This document shows positions 47,401 through 62,400 of a stretch of 64,000 nt of DNA, piece by piece. The translations under genes and the position numbers were made by a program. The number at the start of each line of letters is the position of its first letter. The first letter of the stretch is position 1. This DNA is from Antedon mediterranea (Eukaryota; Echinodermata; Crinoidea; Comatulida; Antedonidae): positions 28,880,001-28,944,000 of the forward strand of contig NC_092674.1 of assembly GCF_964355755.1 (NCBI RefSeq), read 5' to 3'. Under the pieces are notes generated by a model. It had not been told where the DNA came from. It searched no databases and was given only the letters and a program-made list of their open reading frames with translations.

Positions 47401-50400
47401 CATTTAGAAATAAACAACTTATGTTGTTGTAAGTGAATGGGTAAAACAAAATAAGAAATTACATTAGGAGTTAATATGTTTCAAAACAGGATAAAAACAC
47501 ACTTGAACATTATTAAATAATTAAGAGTTGAAAATAAATATTTCTAAACAGGGAGGATTTGCAATTTGTTTATAATTTTATATGAAGTGCAATAGGATGT
47601 GTTTTATCTGTATTTTAAATGATGTATTTTATCTGTATTTTTATATATTATGTGAATTTTTAACTTTAAACAACCGAAAATAATTTCAAACCATGTACTA
47701 TATATTACTGTGTTTGAATCGATCATGAATACTGAATAGTATATATTCTCCTCTTTTAAAAATAGACCTTCTTTCACAATATTGACAAACTATTGAAAAT
47801 GTGGCTAATTGCAGTTCACACACAAACACCAATAGAAAACAATCAAAATAGACCATTAGTAATTGCCATTAAGTTCATACTTCTAAATGGAGCAGTTGCA
47901 ATTTTGTTTACAATTTCAAATGAAGTGTGCATAGTTACTAAAAATAGACCTTCATTCACACTATCAATGAGAAAAATATTATTGTACAACATAAACATTT
48001 GGCTATTTTTGAAATATACATTCTTTCACACTATTGAAAACAATATTATAACAAACATTGGGTTAATTGCAGTTCACACACAAACGCTTGCCAAGAAAAA
48101 CAACCTAAAATAGTACATTAGTAATTGTCATATAGTCTACAATTCAAAAACAATTAAAAGTAAATAAAGCAATTGGTTACCAAAACCCTGATTGACCTCT
48201 CAACAATATTAGATTTCCTATTTCAGTCGTGTTTTAAGTTTACGATAAAAAACATATTTTGGACTAGAGGATATAAAAACATGGTCCCTGGAAAACAGCT
48301 CAGGAAATTGAATTACACAGCCTTTAGATAAAAAGTTAACATAGCAACGATGACCAGACAACGATGGGATGTTTTGATGTGCTTAAGGGCCTTCACTTGA
48401 GGCAAGAAAGGCCTCAATAACCGGGGTGTGATAAAAACAATTTATATATTTATTATATAATATTTTTCCACAAATCATGATCACCATGAATGATTTTGCT
48501 TTTTTTTTCTTCAAAACACAAACAAGTATTATATACTGAATACAAACTTTGTACCCTTGCAAAACTTACACACTGGTCTGTCAACACAGTGTTTTGTATG
48601 GTGTGTGTGTAAAGACCAGAGTTTACACACTGGTGCGTCAACACCTGTGTTTGTACGGTGTGCACTCATGTGTGTGTGTTAACTCTAATGTGAAAGGGGC
48701 ATTATTATTATTATTATTATTATTATTCACTTTTATTTCAAATATCAAAAAATTGACCAAAGTATGACCAGCTGTTGTTGAATTTCAAATTTGGTGGTTT
48801 AAAAGTATGATTCCAGCTACTGGCTAAACCCAGGTCTCAGAGTATAAGGGCTCCAGAGCATGAGTAGCCCCAATGCAATTACCCAGCTTTGGAGGGTCCC
48901 TTAGGTAGGAGTGTTATTTATGAATACTTATTTTATAAGATTGTAAATTTAATATAAAAAATTGAACCTACCATAAAGCAAAAGGTCTTTGAAATATTAT
49001 AAAACTTACCGATTTCCATGCATAGAAATGCATACTACTCATTTTGCCATAGTTAGGCTCAGCTATATGTACATTTAGTGACTGGCTCTGATCAATGTAT
49101 GCTCCTCGATCAGCGGCCATTTTGAGAATGGTCTTCTGGGATATCTCCCACACTGTTTTATACAGTTTCTTCAAATCATCCGGTACCTCTTCTAAGGACT
49201 AAACATACAAAAAAAAATTGATTAAAAAATAACTGTTTCTAGAAACATATAGTAGAAAATTCTTGTTTTTGAACAGTTTCATAGGCAAATTCTGTGATAC
49301 TTTAGCACATATGTATCATATGGAATGACTGTATCATATCATACAACACTGTATACAGTAGGTAATACCAAAGAATATATATCACAAGAATGAGTAATCC
49401 GCGATTTTCCCTGTAACAGTAATATTGTCCATGTGGTAGGGCGCCGCCATAAGTGTGGATGTATCTGGGATGTATACAACTTTTTGTGAAGGTTTCACTA
49501 ATCAAATGCTGGACCACCGGAGTATTTTCCGATGATAAAAATGTTATCAACTACATGCCAACATCATGTTAAATACTATTTGAATATTTAATTGTTCGTT
49601 TTATGCAATTTATTTAGTAAAAACTGCCGTATAAACAGTTTGATTTATCAACCGGGCGCTACGATAGCGTGACCGGGCGTGTTGGTGTTTACGCGTTTTC
49701 ACGAAGGATAGTTTAATAATATTCCTATATTTAACTTGTTTCTGGTAAAACAAATAAATGTAATGACATTTAACATTTTCTCCTATTAATAACATGCGTT
49801 TTATACTAATTTATATCATAAAAACAATACTTAATTTTCCGGGCGTACAGTAGTACACGGCAATGGTAAAGAATAGGCCGTGCTGAGTAATATTCGTTGA
49901 TTTTTGGTGTTGCTGTGTTAGGCCTTTTTTGTGAACTAACTTAGCATGTTAGTAAATAATTGTCTGTAAAAGTGAATAAACACTAGTTTGTTAATAAATA
50001 TGTATTATAAAATAGTTTACAATTGCAAAAACTATCATCATAATTCTATTTAATGTGACATGTATCATGTCTATTAAATTAAGTCTTATTTAGTATTTAT
50101 ACATCCGCCCTTATGAGGGCGGGCATCACTCACTGGAGCTCTCTGTTACAAATTTCTCATGCAAAAATCGCGGAATACTCATTCTTGTGATATTATATTC
50201 TTTGGTAATACAGAAATTTCCAATGACACTGGCCACATGGGAAGATGCAGTAACTACTTTACTGAGGCTAGGCTAGTTAGGTTTACCATCATTTCTGGTC
50301 TCTTCAAAAGGCACTTCATTTGCTTGATATATATTTTTATATCATAAAAAATCATCATGATAAATATATAATCTAAAAATGTATGCATCGGAATTCATCA

Positions 50401-53400
50401 ATCAACACAAACGGAACAGAGCAGCAAAATACATGATTCACAGAGTGTAGTCCATCAAAAATCTGATAAAATCCGCAGAGAACCCACTTGGGAGAAAAGA
50501 ATTAGTAGAAGTTTATTGAATTGAATTATAAATGTGTTTGTGTTGCAGTCGTGGTGTTGTATCGCATGTCAAAATAAGTTAGTATTAATATTGTTTTTGA
50601 TACCAGGCAGTAACATGATGGAAGAACTCAATTCGTGTTGGTTAGGTAGTGCCTTTGTATTGTGCACAGTATGTGTTAAAAAGCTGGGTAATGTCAACAA
50701 ATTCTTACAAGATATATTGCACGTCACTCTACTCTATTGATGATTAAATCATCAGTATTGAGTGAGTCTACTTCTGTATACTTAATACCCTCAATAAAGC
50801 TCTGTCTACACTATCAAACTTTATGTGACAAAAAAATATGATGTCCCCATAATATGGACATGATTTGAGTATTATATATCACTGCCATATGAGCATATCA
50901 CTACCATATTTAGGCACATCACCCAAACTACAGTAGCTTGATAGTGTGCAGACAGAGCTTAACTCTCTCCCAAAACCAGACCTTTCCTGAGATCCAAAAT
51001 ATTTTGTTTTCTATTAAAATGAGAATATAAGACATTTTGAAAAACCAGACATATTAAGCAAGGCAGATGTTGTTGAGAAAGTTGACTGTACTACCAAACT
51101 ACTAAATAAAATGTTTCTAAAATTATTCTATAAAAATAAATGGACCGTCACACCCAGTCATTCTATTTTGAGGATTTGAAAAGTACTTGTATATTGACAG
51201 GATAATTAGTAAGTGTTCCAATATAAAATGTCCTTCAAAAATCTACAATAGGATATTACAATTATTTCCACTAATTGCTTTAATTTTTACAAGTTTAGGG
51301 ACCAGATGCCAAAATAATTCTACTGCAGCAACTACATGTTTTACTGCAATAACTTTTACAAATAAATATTTATTATATTATCTATATTGTTTAAAGGTTT
51401 GCATTGCAAATGTTGATACGAAGTTAGTGGTACACCACATGTATAGTTGAATTGTTGAGTTTCTCGATGTTTCAATCAATTTTCTTTGATCGTCTTCAGG
51501 AGCCTTCAAATAGTAGCTTAGTATTACCAAAAAAAATAATTATACATATCTGTTTATACTACTTATGTGCAATATATTCGTTTTATACATTCCAGTAGCG
51601 CTAGAGATGTACATTTTTATCTACCACTATCAAATATTTGCTAAGTTCCGTAGCAAAATGATAACCCAACTAGCAAGGGGTTTCCTTTTTTAAATATTAA
51701 ATAATTCTACAAAACTTGATTAAAGAAATTGAGAGTTTAAGTACCTTTTGCAAGATTAAAAAATAACTAATTAAACAAATTTGTAATCAAATTTAGCTAG
51801 TTTTGAAATTTTCAACTAGTTATTATGAAAAATCTATTAGCAAATTGCTTGTTTTTTTTATACTCTGGTATTTTTCTGTATTTTGTAGTAAATCATGATG
51901 ATTATAATGTGTCAACAAGCAAAATTTCATATCTCAGGTTGTAAGAGTCAATAATAAAGTTTACTTTTAAGTTTAAGAGTTGGTTGAAGGTTCCAGACAA
52001 TATCAATCAAATTTAAAAGTCATTTGAAAAAGCTGACCTGACATAATTTCATTTGGATCGCTCCGGATCAAAACAAGGTGCGTCCTCACGTAGCCTGTGG
52101 CATCAAAACTTAGCGAGACGTTAAAACCAGGAAATTCACATGATTTGCAATAGAAGTAACGTCAAAATGTTGTGACATGAAGTTGTTTTTCCTCCAAATG
52201 TAAAAATCATTATTTTTAGATTTTACCGTGCATTTTAATTCTACAATTTTTCAGTTGATTTAGTTTTTAAATTGAATGATAAAATTAAATCTTTAAAAAC
52301 TATTCATGTTGAAACAGCAATAATTTATTTGGGGGGTTTTTAACCTAAACTGGTTAAAATCAATGAATGGCAACATGCCAGGCAAAACAGCCTATTGGGA
52401 GTGACATGATTTCCAGGCACTTGGGTTATACCCAATGCTTCAGGAAAATGTCAAGCAAAACAAAATAGAGGACCTTGATATCAAAGCAAATGTGTGATTG
52501 ATAGCAATTCTACTTCAGGGGATCTAGTCTAGAAACTACAACATTATAGGGATATAGCCATAACTATAATAGCAAATATGATAGAAATTCAATTTGATAA
52601 GGGATCTAGCCTATATACTGTAACTTTAATAGCTAAGGTGAATACAGGTGTGGATGTTAACTGTACTGTACTTGCGAGTTTTTGCATGTTAATGTAACTA
52701 CTGAGGAAATAGCTGGGTAAAAACACTCCTTTCCAGTACAATTTCTGTAACAATTAGCCCAAAACAATAAGCATGGTTTGAATAATACTATAAATAATAA
52801 TTACTAGCACAATGATTTACAATCTTTAGCCTCCAAAACTGCAATTTCTCAGAGACTATATTTATCATACATCCATTACAACATTATGCCAAATATAGTT
52901 TGTAATTAAATAATTTAATCGGAAAAATTGAAATACAATTATAAAATTTACTAAAAATCAATCATTAATACGCTTATCTTACATTAATAGCCTATAATAA
53001 TAATAATAATAGACATTTGCATCTATAAATAAATCAGTGTCCTCTTGGTAATGACCATACAAGGAATGAAGCCAAAGTGCGAGCTTACTAGGCTGACATT
53101 AACAAAGCCACATATTATACAAGTGGTTTTAGATTGTATTGTAATTTGTGGTCATGTAGCGAGTTCTAAATTGCTATGCCCTTGTATGAATACAATATAA
53201 TGCACTAGATGATTTGATTAAGCTTAACCCATCTCATCATTAACTACCTGCTTTCTTCCGCTAGTGATAATCATGCGGTGATTTAATCTACCCTTGCAGT
53301 CATTAGTTATATAAAATTAATTAGTACCAAAATATAAATCTGCGATAATTCTTCTAGTCCATCTAATAATACACACAATATTCTATAAATATAGCAACAA

Positions 53401-56400
53401 ATCTATTTAAAAACCATCAAAATATCTAAACTGTTATACTGTAGTTTACTATTTAATACCACAATTTGTTGGATACTGTACATTTGGAAAATGTTAAGGA
53501 TTTTATTTTGTCATTCTTAATTAAAGAATGTTGCCAAGGATAATCTTAGTGTAGGTGAATTTATTCACAGAGCTTTATTTTAAATTATTTATACTGGGAA
53601 TTATGATCAGTGGCTTTAGTAATACACCGGGGTAACCGCCTATTCGTCTAGAAAAATGTACTAGGTTCTTTAAATAAAGTGCACATGAGCCAGATGTGTA
53701 CACTGGACCTACGGTTTATAGTCCTTATCCGAGAAGACTTGTCCCGACACCAGAACCATGGAGCAAGTGAGCCTCGAACCACTGTCCACTCACTCGTCAG
53801 GTACTACACAAGTTGCTTGTACAAAACCAGTCTTATTACATTCTTTGGGGGTGGCTCAACCAAATCCAATAAATGCCTAGAGATTAGCAACTCATCCAAT
53901 CTGCTTCCCTAAGAGCTGAGACCTACTTTATGCAGCATGAAATAAGATACTGTATTGTACCCAATAAGAGTCATGGATTGATGAGCAACAATTCAGTTCA
54001 GTTGAGTCTCGACTAACTCAGGATTTTAGCGCCTCCTATCCTAATAAAGAAAATCAGCGGGCATAAACGACAACTAACGACTAAAAGGACAAAAATAATG
54101 CCTTGGCAAAAAAATAAAAATGATGGCAAAAAGTAGGAGCGAACATACTGTTATGTCAAGTGAAAATATACTGCAACGCTACCAGCTGTGTCACACAATT
54201 AAATAAATCAAAAGAAAGCTTTTTTTTAAAATGTCAACATTAACATTCATCTACTTCTACGGATAGAAGAGTTATTGCTTACAGCAACAATACGCTAATG
54301 AGGCAAATAAACAAAACAAAAAAAATGATTGTTTTACTGACAATCTATGCAATAATTTTCCATACATCTACGTCAACTATGACAACAATGATTAGTCTTG
54401 ACTTTTAATATGAAGAATTCACAAGTGCATTTTATAGGCTGTACCATAAACGGTCTTCACAATTATCCCAAAAGCTCACTAATGAGGACGAAATGCGATT
54501 GGACGTTATGAATAACATTCTGTCTGGTACGCATCAGAATTTGCGTAAACACCAGGCTGATGACCCCTATAATCTACAGGTTTTAATGTAACTCGAGTGA
54601 CACACTCAACATTTGTATGTTATTTGAAAAACAGGAAGATAGTAATTTGCGAGAACAAGTAAATCAAATCTAAATTGGGACAAGTTTTAAAAAATGAGGA
54701 GAGTGATGTCATGTATTTGTCACTGTTTTCTCCCTAATTTAAGTCGATGACAAATTTTGTGCCCACTTCTAATGAATAGAATATTAAGTCTTCCTGTGAT
54801 ACAAAGAGTTAAGAAAAATGTAAACTTGACGAAAACTGACGATGCTATATCTATTTCAATGCAAAGGTCAGTTTTTAAGCACACACATCTTAAAGATTGA
54901 GTTATTTATATTAGTTTAACACTCCCATAAGGGGAAACCTTCAGGACCCCAAAAAGTGTCCCTTAACAGGGATGTACCCTAAATAGGTGTCCCAAAGGGG
55001 TTCTACCATATCCAAAATAAGTACAGGTAATATGTTCTCTTCCTCTAAAGTTTCCATATTTTCTGATTTTATAATTTTAATTGCTTGAACAGTATATTGA
55101 TTCTTGTTGTCATTTATTTTTTTTAATATTTTATTTTATATATGTAATTTATGTGCTGGGCAAAGGTGGTAGATTTTCAAGGTCTTCCATATAGTCTTCC
55201 CACTCAGCCTAATTTCAACCCTGCTCCCATTCTAAATAACCTCTGCATAACTTTACATTTTTAGAATGTAATTAATTTGTATGATTACTTGAATGTTTTT
55301 ATACATATATATTTGTATAGTATGCACAAGCTCAATGCAGTTTCTTATGTCCTGATGAATAAAAAAACTTTGTAAATATTTTCCCCACCCACCTTTAACG
55401 TGACGACATCTCTTGATGTCTCTAGCTACATCCACAAAATGAGTAATGGAGATTTACGAAAGCAACAAGGCAGTTGAGAAAGTGACAACTTAATGGACAA
55501 ATTACTTGAATTCCTGTATAAATTCTTACCTGTACAGAACCGCCAGACTCAATGAGTCGGTTCTTCATTGCATCACTCCAGAAGCCCTTTTCAGTAAGGT
55601 CCTTTAACAAATGCTGATTCACAATCTAAAATTAACAAGCAAGGTTATTATAATTAATTTATAATTCAAGTAAAGACATGAATTGTCAAAAATAACAATT
55701 TAAAAACATAAAGAATACCTTGGGGTTAATTGGGTAGGTGACAAAACAGGGGCGAGTGCTATAAAAGAGCTAGGCATGTTATCAGGCTTAAAGGTTTACA
55801 AGGCTGGTACAGTAATAGAGAAATGTTTGTTTTTCCTTCTAAGATTGTAATTGGATAGGTGACAAATCATGGTCGCATTATAACTTAGAAAACCCTAGCA
55901 GACGACTTTCGATGCCAAACCTGGAGCAGATTCAGGGGACGTGGTTGTATCTCTAATAGATCATGGATCTACGAATGTGATTAATGAATGTGTGAATCTT
56001 ATACTGTATGTTTAAGCATACATTCACACAGTCAAATCAATAGAAATTATAGAATATACATCAGTAAGGCTCTGTCTACACTACCAAAAATGTGATGTGC
56101 CCATATATGGACACAGATGATGTCATATCACTACCAATACCATATTTGGGCACATCACACTTTTTTTGTCAAACTAGTTCAATGATAGTGCTTAACAATA
56201 TAAAAATCCTGCCAACAAACAAAAAATATTTTTTCAGTTGACTACCTAGAGAATAGATGAACACAGGAAATGTTATAAAGAAAGCGGATTTTTTGTTTTA
56301 CCCGGACAACTAGACAATCTCAGAGGATTATAGTACAATCATGTGCCAAGTTGACGCGGCAGCGTAAGCCACAAAACGACTCACTATTGTTGAGTCAAGA

Positions 56401-59400
56401 ATCGAATATCAATCAGTGAACACAATTACCGCTCGGGTTTAGGTAAAGTTACCTCTTCCGTTTATCATATTTGACAATTTTGTACTTAATTATATGACTA
56501 GACAATACCAGTTGAATGTCAGACAATCTGTAGTGGTTATAATAGAATTTAGAACCAAATAAAGCAGACCAGCTGTGTACCAAGGCAGAGTGTAATCCCA
56601 TGCGAGTATAATCTCCCCCGGGCTTAATTTAGGTTCAATTCAGACACAACACTCATTGTAACCCAAGAACAGTACCACCACCTAATCATAATCTCCTTGG
56701 GACTATATACTCAGTTATATACAGTAAACTCTCCCAATACCAGACACCAATGGGCTGGCCCAATATGACTGGTTTTCTGGAAGGTCTGGTATTTGGAATG
56801 CGTTTCTAATGGTAAAAATGAATTTGTGACCATTTGGACCTTAAGAAAAGTCTGGTATTGGGAGAGTGGCCGAGCGGTTAAGACAGTGGAACCGTAATTA
56901 CGTAGCCATAATATCGGCAAGGGTTCGAGGATCACTCGCTCCATGGTTCTGGTGGTAGAACGAGTCTTCTCGGATAAGGACTATAAACCGTAGGTCCAGT
57001 GTACACATAGCTCATGTGCACTTTAAAGAACCTAGTAAATCTTTCGAGACGAGTAGGGGGCTACCCCGGTGTATAGTCCACACAAACACAGCCACTGTCA
57101 CACACAGCCACTGTGCAATTGGGACTGGACCGCTTTTAGAGGTGTTTACCACCTGTTGGTCCCGATCCTTCACTAACAGTGTTAGTGAGAAGTTGAATAA
57201 TTAAAAAAGAAATAAAATAAGTAAAAAGTTTCCGGTATTAGGAGAGTTGACTATATAGCATATGGACTATTTGGCGCAACACATTTCCCCATTTCTAATA
57301 TCGTTGCAGTGTATATGACCATGAATAGAGACTGAAATTTCAACATACCTGAAATTCACCCGAAAGCACCCTTCGAGTGTAGATGTTAGTTGTGTACGGC
57401 TCAATGGATTCGTTGTTGCCCAATATTTGTGCGGTGGATGCGGTCGGCATCGGCGCTAACAGTAGACTGTTTCTTACACCGTATTTTGCAATATCTTCTT
57501 TAAGCGTCTTCCAATCACAAAGGTCGGTTGGTGTTACACCCCACATGTCATATTGAAGGACCTGATTATACAAACGTGTGAATGATTTTTAAGATGAGGA
57601 AACTGGCATCTATATGTTCATTACAACATAAATAAAATTTTATTTTCCTTTTAAAATGCAGTTCTATCGTGGTGGTGATTTACACAATTAAGCAATCTGC
57701 TAGTTATATTTTTCATATTGCTAGTTGACAGTTTTAAAACTAGTTTAGTGGTTTTAATTTTTTTTTAACAGTTACAGTCTAGCACTCTATTTTTTGTATT
57801 ATTTGATTAATTATTTGAATTAATTGTTAAAAACACATCTGCCCGATTGCTACTTGGGTAGCTCATCATGCAAGTTTTGTGGAAACTAGCAAACCTTCGC
57901 TATTGGATAAATAAGTAAAATTTTTTTCGCACCTGTTTTGTCCAATAAACAAACAAATCTTACCCCTTTACTAACAGGTGAACCTTCATAGGTCTCGTAA
58001 GGTCCAAGCTCCTTAGCGATCTCACAGCTAGCTTGTAGACTTGCATGGTAGATTGTTTCAAAGATTTGGATGTTGAGGTTTTGTGCTTCCTCACTCTCAA
58101 ATGGAAAGCGCATCAGGATAAACGCATCAGCTAAACCCTGAACACCGATGCCAATTGGACGATGTCGCATATTACTCTTCCTTGCCTAAGTTTATAACAT
58201 TAATAATAATACATAAATAGATATATATTCAATCAATACATTTTGATAATCAATACAATATTTGGATAATCAATACAATACTTTTGATACTCAATACAAC
58301 ACATTGTTTTATTTTGTCTTTAGGCATATGTGGCCAAGGATTGTACTGTAGTAAATAAATCACTGTCCAATCAGATAGGTGGTACTCCAGCTGATACAGG
58401 AGCTACTTTATGAACCAGTTTCACCAGTCTCGAATGATGAACTGGGTTCTTAAGGTGCACACAGCTGTGTACACTAGACCTACGGTTCATAGTCCTTATC
58501 CAATATTGTTTAGGTACAGTAAATGGTGCCCTGCCTTAACCGCTCGGCCATTTGACTTTTATAATCAACACAATAAACAATCAATACATAATTTATTGAT
58601 AATCCATCAATACAATATTTATTGATAATCCATCAATACAATATTTATTGATAATCCATCAATTACAATATTTATTGATAATCCATCAATACAATATTTA
58701 TTGATAATCCATCAATACAATATTTATTGATAATCCATCAATACAATATTTATTGATAATCAATAAAATATTTATTGATAATCAATACAATGCATATTTG
58801 ATAGATAATCAACGAATAAAATTCATATTTAGTGTGAACCATTGAGAAAGCACAGTTAAACCATATGTTTTTAATTACATTAATAAACTTACCTCAGGAA
58901 CAGGATAGTAATTTACTTCAATGATCTTGTTTAAATTTCTAGTTATCACTTTGGTAACATCAGCAAGTTTTTTAAAGTCAAATGTTCTATCATTATTTAC
59001 AAATCTTGGAAGAGCGATGGAAGCTAGATTGCAAACAGCCACCTAAATATGTAAACAACATCACTTTAGTAAGAACGTATCTAATCTTTAATAAATACAC
59101 TAAAAACTGGTCCCCTTGTTTTAGATTTTAAGATTTGTTGAATGTTTTTTACGTAGACAGTTTCCTATTTGCTATGTTATATATCTATGTATTTTTAAAC
59201 TCAGATTTTCAAGCCAAAAAAAGATATCTTGGGCCAGCTTGGGATTTCCGGTTTTGGGAAATTTGACTTAGCACAGTGAATACCTGGGAATGAATATAAT
59301 TGCCCCTGGCGACTCGCTGAGCGACATATTTTTGGGCAACTTAGGGATCTTTATAGAAATTGCAAGCTCAATATGAGTTGACGTTTGTTAGTTCTTCCAA

Positions 59401-62400
59401 TGATGAAGGTTTGTTGTAACAAATTCCTCTAAAAAAAATACAAACATCAAGAATAAAATCGTAGCACCTACCTCATCTGGGCTAGAGTATTCTACGATTT
59501 CTGTACACAGATTACTACATTTAATAGTGCCCAAGTTCTGTTGGTTGCTCTTTCTATTGCAGCTGTCTTTATACAGCATGTATGGCGTGCCTGTTTCAGT
59601 CTGTGCCTCTATGATTGCATACCAAACTTGCTGGGCTTTCACACTTCTTCTTGCACGGCCTTCTTTTTCGTATCTACATTAGAAATATTTATTAATATTT
59701 GTTTTGCTAAAATACTTTCTAAAAACCTCATTACGGTTTTTACTTCAGTTAAAATTTGATTTGCATGGCCATATTAACGTGCTAAGATGGACACTTGCAA
59801 AGAATGGTAGTGGAATCTCTCAAAAGTGTTATAAATGCAATTCAATAGTAGAACAATTTCCAGTTAGGGACACTGAACTTAGAGCTTCCAGTTATGGAGT
59901 CTGGATTTGGAAGAGTTGCCAATTAAGGACACTGAACTTAGAGCTTCCAGTTATGGAGTCTGGATTTGGAAGAGTTGCCAGTTAGGGACACTGAACTTAG
60001 AGCTTCCAGTTATGGAGTCTGGATTTGGAAGAGTTGCCAGTTAGGGACACTAAACTTAGCAGAGTTTCCAGTTATGGAGTCTGGATTTGGAAGAGTTGCC
60101 AGTTAGGGACACTGAACTTAGCAGAGTTTCCAGTTATGGAGTCTGGATTTGGAAGAGTTGCCAGTTAGGGACACTGAACTTAGCAGAGTTTCCAGTTATG
60201 GAGTCTGGATTTGAAAGAGTTGCCAGTTAGGGACACTGAACTTAGCAGAGTTTCCAGTTATGGAGTCTGGATTTGAAAGAGTTTCAAATTAGGGACACTG
60301 AACTTAGCAGAGTTTCCAGTTATGGAGTCTGGATTTGGAAGAGTTTCAAATTAGGGACACTGAACTTAGCAGAGTTTCCAGTTATGGAGTCTGGATTTGA
60401 AAGAGTTGCCAGTTAGGGACACTGAACTTAGCAGAGTTTCCAGTTATGGAGTCTGGATTTGAAAGAGTTTCAAATTAGGGACACTGAACTTAGCAGAGTT
60501 TCCAGTTATGGAGTCTGGATTTGAAAGAGTTTCAAATTAGGGACACTGAACTTAGCAGAGTTTCCAGTTATGGAGTCTGGATTTGGAAGAGTTGCCAGTT
60601 AGGGACACTGAACTTAGCAGAGTTTCCAGTTATGGAGTCTGGATTTGGAAGAGTTGCCAGTTAGGGACACTGAACTTAGCAGAGTTTCCAGTTATGGAGT
60701 CTGGATTTGGAAGAGTTTCAAATTAGGGACACTGAACTTAGCAGAGTTTCCAGTTATGGAGTCTGGATTTGAAAGAGTTTCAAATTAGGGACACTGAACT
60801 TAGCAGAGTTTCCAGTTATGGAGTCTGGATTTGGAAGAGTTGCCAGTTAGGGACACTGAACTTAGCAGAGTTTCCAGTTATGGAGTCTGGATTTGGAAGA
60901 GTTGCCAGTTAGGGACACTGAACTTAGCAGAGTTTCTAGTTATGGAGTCTGGATTTGTAAGAGTTGCCAGTTAGGACCTGGAATTCTGGTTATTGGAAGA
61001 GACTCCAGTTAGGGACACTGAATTTAGCAGTGTTTCCAGTTATGGAGTCTAGATTTAGAAGAGTTTCCAGTTAGAGAGCCTGGTATTTGTACGAACTGTC
61101 TGGTATTGGGAGAGTTGACTGCACTAAGAACCAGAAATTGACATACTTAAGATACAGTTCCTCAAATTCTTGACCCCACTTATCCTCAAGTCCAGGGCAT
61201 TCATGAGGACACATGAGTGACCAGTCACCATCACTCTCAACACGTTTCATAAACAGATCTGGAATCCAGAGACCGTAGAAGAGATCTCTTGCACGGTTTT
61301 CCTCAGCACCAGTGTTCTTCTTTAGATCCAGGAAGTCAAAAATGTCAGCGTGCCATGGCTCTAAATAAATTGCGAAGGCACCAGGTCGCTGCAAAAAGAA
61401 AATTTCACAAGAATTAAAGATATGCTGCTATGTATATACAACTGTAAAAACAGGCCCTGTGTTGGTAAAGTAGCCAATTGGTGTTCACTCGGACACAAAG
61501 AAAATAGATTTGGTAAATTGAGTGTGACTTTTACAAAACATTTTATACTTGACTAGTAGTACAGTATTATATCGATTGTTGATGAGGAAAATGAGAGTGG
61601 ACTATATAAGATTACTACTATACCTTGTTACCGCCTTGATCTACATATCGTGCTGTGTTGTTGTATACCCTTAACATTGGCACCAATCCATTTGACTGAC
61701 CATTTGTCTGTAAAAATTGGAAAATAAATCATATATAAAATTGATTTTCATATTTCAAAAATGTATTTATTCTCATATAGAATGTTAATCACTAAAATAA
61801 TACATTTTGAAAGTATATGCTTCTCTAGCCCTTTTACATCGCCTAGCAACACATGGGAATACAGGGCGCAAAACAAACAAAAACTTGGCACCCCAGTATG
61901 TGTAAACTCTGGCATTTTCTATGTAATGTGAAAGAGGTACAAGTAAAAGCTACTTAAGTTACCCCTGCAATGTAACTCCCAGCTGCACGGATACAATGAA
62001 CATTCACGCCAATGCCGCCAGCAGTCTTAGAAATCAAAGCACATTGTCTCAAGGTGTCGTATATACCATCAATGCTATCATCTGACATCGTAAGAAGGAA
62101 GCAACTAAAAAAATATTAAATCTAGTTAAGCTGATATAAAGTTTGCAGTACATCATGTAGATATACACCACATATATTAGTTCTGAAAAGAACTGTTGAG
62201 CTTCTCGACGTTTCGATCAATATGCTTTGATCGTCCTCAAAGCATTTGATTGAAACTTTGAGAAATTTAACAGTTCTTTTCTGAACTAATATATGTGGTG
62301 TACCACAAACTTTATATATCAACATTTGATTTCGCCATGCAAACCTTCAAACAATATAAATCTAGTAATGTTTAGACACTTTTATGTGTATATCTTTTGT

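Larger units (their letters stand above)
44428..49009. other. RRM1: RRM1 last intron (4.6 kb)
   Basis: No exon is seen inside. It contains three family-A palindromic elements (45.4, 46.9 and 47.2 kb), a fragment of the dispersed 73-bp-unit element at 48.6 kb, and an ATT microsatellite. Confidence 0.7.
49199..55529. other. RRM1: RRM1 intron between exons m and l (6.3 kb)
   Basis: No exon is seen inside. It holds a family-A element (50.8 kb), a repeat with a hammerhead-like core (51.4 kb) and a reverse-oriented SINE (53.6 kb). Confidence 0.7.

Noticed and set aside
61071-61146. Extension of RRM1 exon g past 61147
   Set aside because: The extra residues do not resemble RRM1, and a GTATGT donor at 61146 joins in phase to exon h, restoring the conserved sequence.
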